Shown here: piece by piece, positions 14,553-18,539 of the stretch
Layout: each line of letters opens with the position of its first letter
Position numbering within the stretch: the first letter of the stretch is position 1
DNA from: Gammaproteobacteria bacterium
Lineage (GTDB): Bacteria; Pseudomonadota; Gammaproteobacteria; Steroidobacterales; Steroidobacteraceae
Direction of reading: 5' to 3'
DNA length: 18,539 bases
NCBI GenBank assembly: GCA_005877965.1
Contig: VBNP01000082.1
Coordinates: 1 to 18,539 of the forward strand
The notes under the pieces: generated by a model
The model's database searches: none
Seen by the model: the letters and a program-made list of their open reading frames with translations, nothing else
What the model was told of the DNA's origin: nothing
Translations under genes and position numbers: made by a program

Positions 14553-15860
14553 ATGAATCCGCTACCAAAATCCCACCCGACAGCCGCGGGTGCGCGGCGC
14601 GTGTCGAGCGGCCGCTATTCGGGGTGGCGACTGTTTCTCGAGGGACTCACCGGCCAGCGCGGCTGGTCGCGCGCCTGGGCCAAGGCGGCACCACGCGAGC
14701 GCTACCGTGTCGTGATCGTCGGCGGCGGCGGTCATGGACTGGCGACCGCTTTCTACCTCGCCACCGAGTACGGCATTACCGACGTGGCGGTGCTGGAGCA
14801 GGGCCCGATCGGGCTGGGCAACGTCGGGCGCAACACCACCATCATCCGCTCCAACTACTTCCACCCGGACAATATCCGCTTCTACGAGTACTCGCTGAAG
14901 CTGTGGGAAGGGCTCGAGCGCAAGCTCAATTTCAACGCGATGGTGAGCCAGCGCGGCACCCTCAACCTGTTTCACACCGAGGCACAACGCGATCTGTTCA
15001 CACGGCGCGCCAACATGATGCGCCTCCTCGGGGTGGATGCGGAGCCGTTGAGCCGCGAGGCGGTGAAGGAGCGGGTGCCGCTCGTTGATCTCGACAACGG
15101 CCGCTACCCCGTGCTCGGCGGGTTTTTGCAGCGCCGGGGCGGCACGGTTCGCCACGATGCGGTCGCCTGGGGTTATGCGCGGGCGGCATCGGAAGCCGGT
15201 GCCGACATCGTCGAGCACTGCGAGGTCACCGGCATTGCCCGCGACGGATCACGGGTGACCGGAGTCGAGACCACCCGCGGGCCCATCGCCGCCGATACGG
15301 TATGCCTGGCCGTGGCCGGGCACTCGTCGCGACTCGCCGCGATGGCAGGACTGGCGCTGCCGATCGAGAGCCATGTGCTGCAGGCCTTTGTGAGCGAAGG
15401 CGTCAAGCCGGTGCTCGATGTCGTGCTGACCTACGGTGCCGGACACTTCTACGTCAGCCAGTCTGACAAGGGCGGACTCGTGTTTGGCGGCGCCATCGAC
15501 GGCTACAACAGCTACGGCCAGCGCGGCACGCTGCCGATGGCGGAAGAGGTGGCCGCGGCGGCGATGACATTGCTGCCGGGGCTTGCACGCCTCAAGGTGC
15601 TGCGGCAATGGGGCGGCGTCATGGACATGAGCATGGACGGTTCCCCGATCATCTCCGCGACGCCGCTCGAGGGCCTGATCGTGAATGGCGGCTGGTGCTA
15701 CGGCGGCTTCAAGGCGATCCCGGCCGGGGGCCTCGCGACCGCGCACCTCATCGCGCGCCATGCGCCGCACCCGCTCGCCGCTCACTTGGGTCTCGAGCGC
15801 TTCGCCGCCGGGCGGACCATCGATGAGCGCGGCGCCGGCCCGTTCCCCTACGCTCACTGA
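14553..15860 (+). CDS. soxB: Sarcosine oxidase subunit beta
   Basis: A 435-residue flavoprotein subunit of heterotetrameric sarcosine oxidase. It oxidises sarcosine to glycine with O2, yielding H2O2 and, with tetrahydrofolate, methylene-THF. The FAD-binding motif VVIVGGGGHGLATAFYLA (53-70), the GRNTTIIRSNYF segment (92-103) and RGGTVRHDAVAWGYARAA (195-212) are strongly diagnostic. His201 in the last segment corresponds to the histidine that holds FMN covalently in this family. The C-terminal GGWCYGGFKAIPA is also conserved. The ATG at 14553 gives an N-terminal extension of about 17 residues relative to typical SoxB proteins. GTG at 14601 would start nearer the usual place (SSGRYSGW), but it has no ribosome-binding site. 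The following soxD starts 12 bases after the stop. Confidence 0.95.
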   Translation: MNPLPKSHPTAAGARRVSSGRYSGWRLFLEGLTGQRGWSRAWAKAAPRERYRVVIVGGGGHGLATAFYLATEYGITDVAVLEQGPIGLGNVGRNTTIIRSNYFHPDNIRFYEYSLKLWEGLERKLNFNAMVSQRGTLNLFHTEAQRDLFTRRANMMRLLGVDAEPLSREAVKERVPLVDLDNGRYPVLGGFLQRRGGTVRHDAVAWGYARAASEAGADIVEHCEVTGIARDGSRVTGVETTRGPIAADTVCLAVAGHSSRLAAMAGLALPIESHVLQAFVSEGVKPVLDVVLTYGAGHFYVSQSDKGGLVFGGAIDGYNSYGQRGTLPMAEEVAAAAMTLLPGLARLKVLRQWGGVMDMSMDGSPIISATPLEGLIVNGGWCYGGFKAIPAGGLATAHLIARHAPHPLAAHLGLERFAAGRTIDERGAGPFPYAH

Positions 15861-15872
15861 AGCTTACCGCCC

Positions 15873-16157
15873 ATGCTTCGCATCCCCTGCCCGTGGTGCG
15901 GTGAACGCGACGAAACCGAGTTTCGCTATCGGGGCGACGCCGGCAAGTCCCGCCCCGCCGCCGATGCCGGACTGGCGGCGTTCACCGCCTATGTCTACGA
16001 ACGGGACAACCGCTGCGGTTGGCATCTCGAGTGGTGGTTGCACGTGGGCGGTTGCCGCAAGCTCCTCAAGGTCGTGCGACATACGCTGAGCCACGAGATT
16101 TACGCGGTCGGTGGCCCCGAGGATCATTTGTCCCTCCCGCAGGGACTCACGCGCTGA
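15873..16157 (+). CDS. soxD: Sarcosine oxidase subunit delta
   Basis: A 94-residue subunit, the normal length for SoxD, which binds zinc in the heterotetrameric enzyme. The zinc ligands expected from the family are visible: Cys6 and Cys9 (CPWCG), His57 and Cys61 (HVGGC). The RDETEFRYRGDA segment and the RDNRCGWHLEWWLH segment are typical. The latter contains an extra cysteine (Cys48), where I recall most homologues having no cysteine. The C-terminal VRHTLSHEIYAVGG is a good family match. The ATG at 15873 follows soxB by 12 bases. Its stop overlaps the soxA start by one base (TGATG), so translation of soxD and soxA is coupled. Confidence 0.95.
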   Translation: MLRIPCPWCGERDETEFRYRGDAGKSRPAADAGLAAFTAYVYERDNRCGWHLEWWLHVGGCRKLLKVVRHTLSHEIYAVGGPEDHLSLPQGLTR

Positions 16158-18539
16158 TGCGCGGTCCCGGCCGTATCGCCCGCGGTCTGCTGACCGACCC
16201 CGAACGGCCGCTCGGCTTTCGCTTCGACGGCCGCCGCATGCGAGGCCTCGAGGGCGACACGCTCGCCTCGGCGCTGCTCGCCAACGGCCGGCGCCTCATC
16301 GCGCGCAGCTTCAAATACCATCGGCCGCGCGGCGTCGTGACGGCGGGTCCCGAGGAGCCCTGTGCGCTCGTCGACGTGATCGGTGCCGCCGGGCGCGAAC
16401 CCAACCGGCTCGCCACGACGCTCCTGCTGCACGAGGGCCTCGTGGCCGAGAGCCAGAACCGCTGGCCGTCGCTCCGTTTTGATGCGCTCGCGCTCAACGA
16501 TCTCATCGCGCGCTTCCTGCCGGCGGGTTTTTACTACAAGACGTTCATGGCGCCGCGCTGGGCGTGGGAGCGGCTCTACGAGCCGCTCATCCGCCGGGCC
16601 GCGGGCCTGGGAAGGCTCGAGGCGATCGTCGGCGATCACGCCGCGCCCGCCGAGACCGTGCACGATCACACGGATGTGCTGGTGGTCGGCGCGGGCGTCG
16701 CGGGGCTCGCCGCCGCGCATCGTCTGGGCACGAGCGGCCTCAGGGTGATGCTCACCGACCAGGATGTGGTACTCGGTGGCGGCTCGCTGCTCGATGTGCG
16801 CTGGAGCGCCTGGCGCGAGAGCCTGTGCGCGGGGCTGGCCGGCCTGGCCACGGTGCGATGCCTGCCGCGCACCACGGTGCTCGGGGCCTATGGCCACGGC
16901 GTGTTCGGGGCGCTCGAGACGCTCTCACCCGCCGAGGCTGCCCGTTTCGATGGCCTGCGGGAGCGGCTGCGGATCATCCGCGCCCGGCGCGTGGTATTCG
17001 CCACCGGTGCGCTCGAGCGGCTGATCGCCTTCCCGGGCAACGATCTCCCGGGCGTGATGCTCGCGGGTGCCGCGCTTCAGTATCTGAGACGCTACGGGGT
17101 GGCCGTGGGTCGCCGCCCGGTATGTTTCCTCAACACCGACGAGGCCTACGAGGCGGTGTTCGCCTTGAGCGGCGCCGGTATCGAATGCGCCGTGATCGAC
17201 GTGCGCGAGAGTTCGCACGCGGCCGAGCGCGCGCGAGCGCTCGGCGTCGAGGTGCAGGGCGGCGCGGTCGTCGAAGGGGCGTTCGGGCGCCGCGGGGTCC
17301 GCACCGTCAGGGTCGTGGACACGAATGGGCGCCGTCGCCGCGACCTCGAGGCCGACTGCCTGCTGATGTCCGGAGGGTATAGCCCGGCGACCACGCTCGC
17401 GAGCCAGCTCGGCGCACGGCTCACGTGGCAGGAGGCGATCGCAGCCTTTATCCCCGATCTCGCACCCCCCATCGGGCGGGTGGCGGGCGCGGCGCGGGGC
17501 GTGCTCGGGCTCGCGGCCGCCGCGCGTGACGGCGACAGCGCGGGCCGCACGCTCGCGGCGGAACTCGCCCGGCCGGTGAGCGCGGCGGACCCGGGCGTGG
17601 ATCTGCCGGTCGATAAGGACTCCACGCCCATCGTCGCTCTGTGGGAGGTGCGCGGTCGCGCCAAGGCTTTTGTCGATCTGCAGAACGATGTGACCGCCGC
17701 CGACGTGCGCCTCAGCTTTCGCGAGGGCTACGAGCACGTCGAGCACATGAAGCGCTTCACCACCCACGGCATGGCGACTGACCAGGGCCGCATCGGGGGA
17801 CTGGTGGGGAGCGCCGTGCTCGCGCAAGCGCGCGGCGTTCCGCTGTCCGAAGTCGGGCAGGTGAGGCCACGTCCGTTCGCCCAACCGGTTCCCTTCGCGG
17901 CACTCGCCGGCGGCGAAGTCCGTGAGCACTTCAGACCCAAGCGCCGGCTGCCGCTGCACGACTGGCACGAGGCCGCCGGCGCGACCTTCGTGGCCACCGG
18001 GCTGTGGCTGCGGCCGCTGGTCTACTCGCGGCAACAGGGGTGGGGAGCGGTGCTGAACGAAGCCCGCGCCGTGCGCCGCTCGGTCGGCATCACCGACGTG
18101 TCGACCCTCGGCAAGATCGACGTGCAGGGAGCGGACGCCGCGCGGTTCCTGGACTTCATCTACGCGAACTCGTTTTCCACCCTCGCGGTCGGTCGCGCCC
18201 GCTACGGCATCATGTTGCGCGAGGACGGGATGCTGCTCGACGACGGTACGACCTCGCGGCTCGCTCCCGAGCACTTCCTCGTCACCACTACCACGGCGAA
18301 CGCGGCGGCGACGCTCGAGCACATGGAATTTCACCTGCAGGCCCTGTGCCCGCGGCTCGATGCGCTGCTGACCGATGTCGGCGACCAGTGGGCGCAGTTC
18401 GCGGTCGCCGGTCCGCGCTCGCGCGAGGTCGTGGCGGCGGTCGTCGCAGGCCTCGATCTGTCCAACGAGGCGTTTCCCTTCATGGCGGCGAGCGCCGCCA
18501 CCATCGCCGGCGTTGCCGGACGGGTGTTCCGCATCTCGT
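16157..18539 (+). CDS. soxA: Sarcosine oxidase subunit alpha, 3' end beyond the window
   Basis: A frame from the ATG at 16157 stays open to the window edge: 794 codons of an expected thousand or so, so roughly the last 200 residues are missing. The N-terminal ferredoxin-like region holds ALLANG and FKYHRPRGVVTAGPEEPC (52-69). The NAD-binding motif VVGAGVAGLAAA (176-187) begins the dinucleotide-binding half. GNDLPGVMLAGAALQYL and THGMATDQGRIGGLVGS follow. From about residue 598 a GcvT-like folate-binding domain starts (LPLHDWHEAAGATFVATGLW), with GITDVSTLGKIDVQG and FIYANSFSTLAVGRARYGIM. In this family the alpha subunit passes the methylene group to tetrahydrofolate. The start is set by its overlap with the soxD stop. 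soxG would be expected just beyond the right edge, as in other sox operons, but cannot be seen. Confidence 0.95.
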   Translation, partial: MRGPGRIARGLLTDPERPLGFRFDGRRMRGLEGDTLASALLANGRRLIARSFKYHRPRGVVTAGPEEPCALVDVIGAAGREPNRLATTLLLHEGLVAESQNRWPSLRFDALALNDLIARFLPAGFYYKTFMAPRWAWERLYEPLIRRAAGLGRLEAIVGDHAAPAETVHDHTDVLVVGAGVAGLAAAHRLGTSGLRVMLTDQDVVLGGGSLLDVRWSAWRESLCAGLAGLATVRCLPRTTVLGAYGHGVFGALETLSPAEAARFDGLRERLRIIRARRVVFATGALERLIAFPGNDLPGVMLAGAALQYLRRYGVAVGRRPVCFLNTDEAYEAVFALSGAGIECAVIDVRESSHAAERARALGVEVQGGAVVEGAFGRRGVRTVRVVDTNGRRRRDLEADCLLMSGGYSPATTLASQLGARLTWQEAIAAFIPDLAPPIGRVAGAARGVLGLAAAARDGDSAGRTLAAELARPVSAADPGVDLPVDKDSTPIVALWEVRGRAKAFVDLQNDVTAADVRLSFREGYEHVEHMKRFTTHGMATDQGRIGGLVGSAVLAQARGVPLSEVGQVRPRPFAQPVPFAALAGGEVREHFRPKRRLPLHDWHEAAGATFVATGLWLRPLVYSRQQGWGAVLNEARAVRRSVGITDVSTLGKIDVQGADAARFLDFIYANSFSTLAVGRARYGIMLREDGMLLDDGTTSRLAPEHFLVTTTTANAAATLEHMEFHLQALCPRLDALLTDVGDQWAQFAVAGPRSREVVAAVVAGLDLSNEAFPFMAASAATIAGVAGRVFRIS

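Noticed and set aside
16925..18334. Long antisense frame (469 codons) opposite soxA
   Set aside because: High-GC shadow: composition is rich in Arg, Gly, Ala and Pro, with no domain, while the opposite strand encodes clear SoxA motifs.
1..18539. Defence system, biosynthetic cluster, prophage or mobile element
   Set aside because: No integrase, transposase, terminal repeats, nuclease, toxin-antitoxin pair or synthase was recognised. The genes are metabolic, transport and secreted enzymes.

Overview
The window is GC-rich, densely packed DNA of the kind found in a Pseudomonadota (proteobacterial) chromosome. The evidence is a complete YehZYXW-type betaine ABC transporter, a heterotetrameric sarcosine oxidase operon in the order soxB-soxD-soxA, a di-haem oxidoreductase, and overlapping start/stop codons throughout. 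A beta- or gammaproteobacterium seems likelier than an alphaproteobacterium, but that is an impression and the sequence does not prove it. I see no rRNA, tRNA, CRISPR array, insertion sequence or phage gene.

Layout from left to right. (1) At 1-1919, on the minus strand, a secreted GlcG/HbpS-family protein is followed by an SHS-type MFS carboxylate transporter and then by the signal-peptide end of another exported protein that runs off the left edge. (2) Divergently, at 2087-3433, lies an exported di-haem c-type oxidoreductase. A small, probably unannotated single-helix membrane protein (3397-3621, minus) overlaps its 3' end antiparallel. (3) At 3757-6113 there is a two-gene plus-strand operon: an MttB-family corrinoid-dependent methyltransferase, with no amber codon, and a PhnD-like periplasmic-binding-fold protein that has no signal peptide. 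The two are joined by a GTGA overlap. (4) At 6148-10575 a membrane fatty-acid desaturase (minus) and a large secreted subtilisin-family protease (plus) diverge from a 399-bp region that carries a strong leader hairpin. (5) At 10661-14422, on the minus strand, four overlapping genes encode the betaine ABC transporter in the E. coli osmF-yehYXW order. (6) From 14553 to the right edge, divergent from the transporter, are soxB, soxD and a truncated soxA.

Parts 3, 5 and 6 fit one theme: uptake and stepwise demethylation of glycine betaine or a related N-methylated amine. The ABC transporter would import it. The MttB-like enzyme could remove a methyl group to a corrinoid protein. Sarcosine oxidase would remove the last methyl group, giving glycine, H2O2 and methylene-tetrahydrofolate. 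The corrinoid protein, its methyl acceptor and the dimethylglycine step are not in this window. The desaturase and protease between the modules look unrelated. The most unusual points are the coupled MttB/PhnD-like pair without a signal peptide and the small antisense membrane-protein gene. Convergent gene pairs are separated by near-perfect hairpins without T-tracts.
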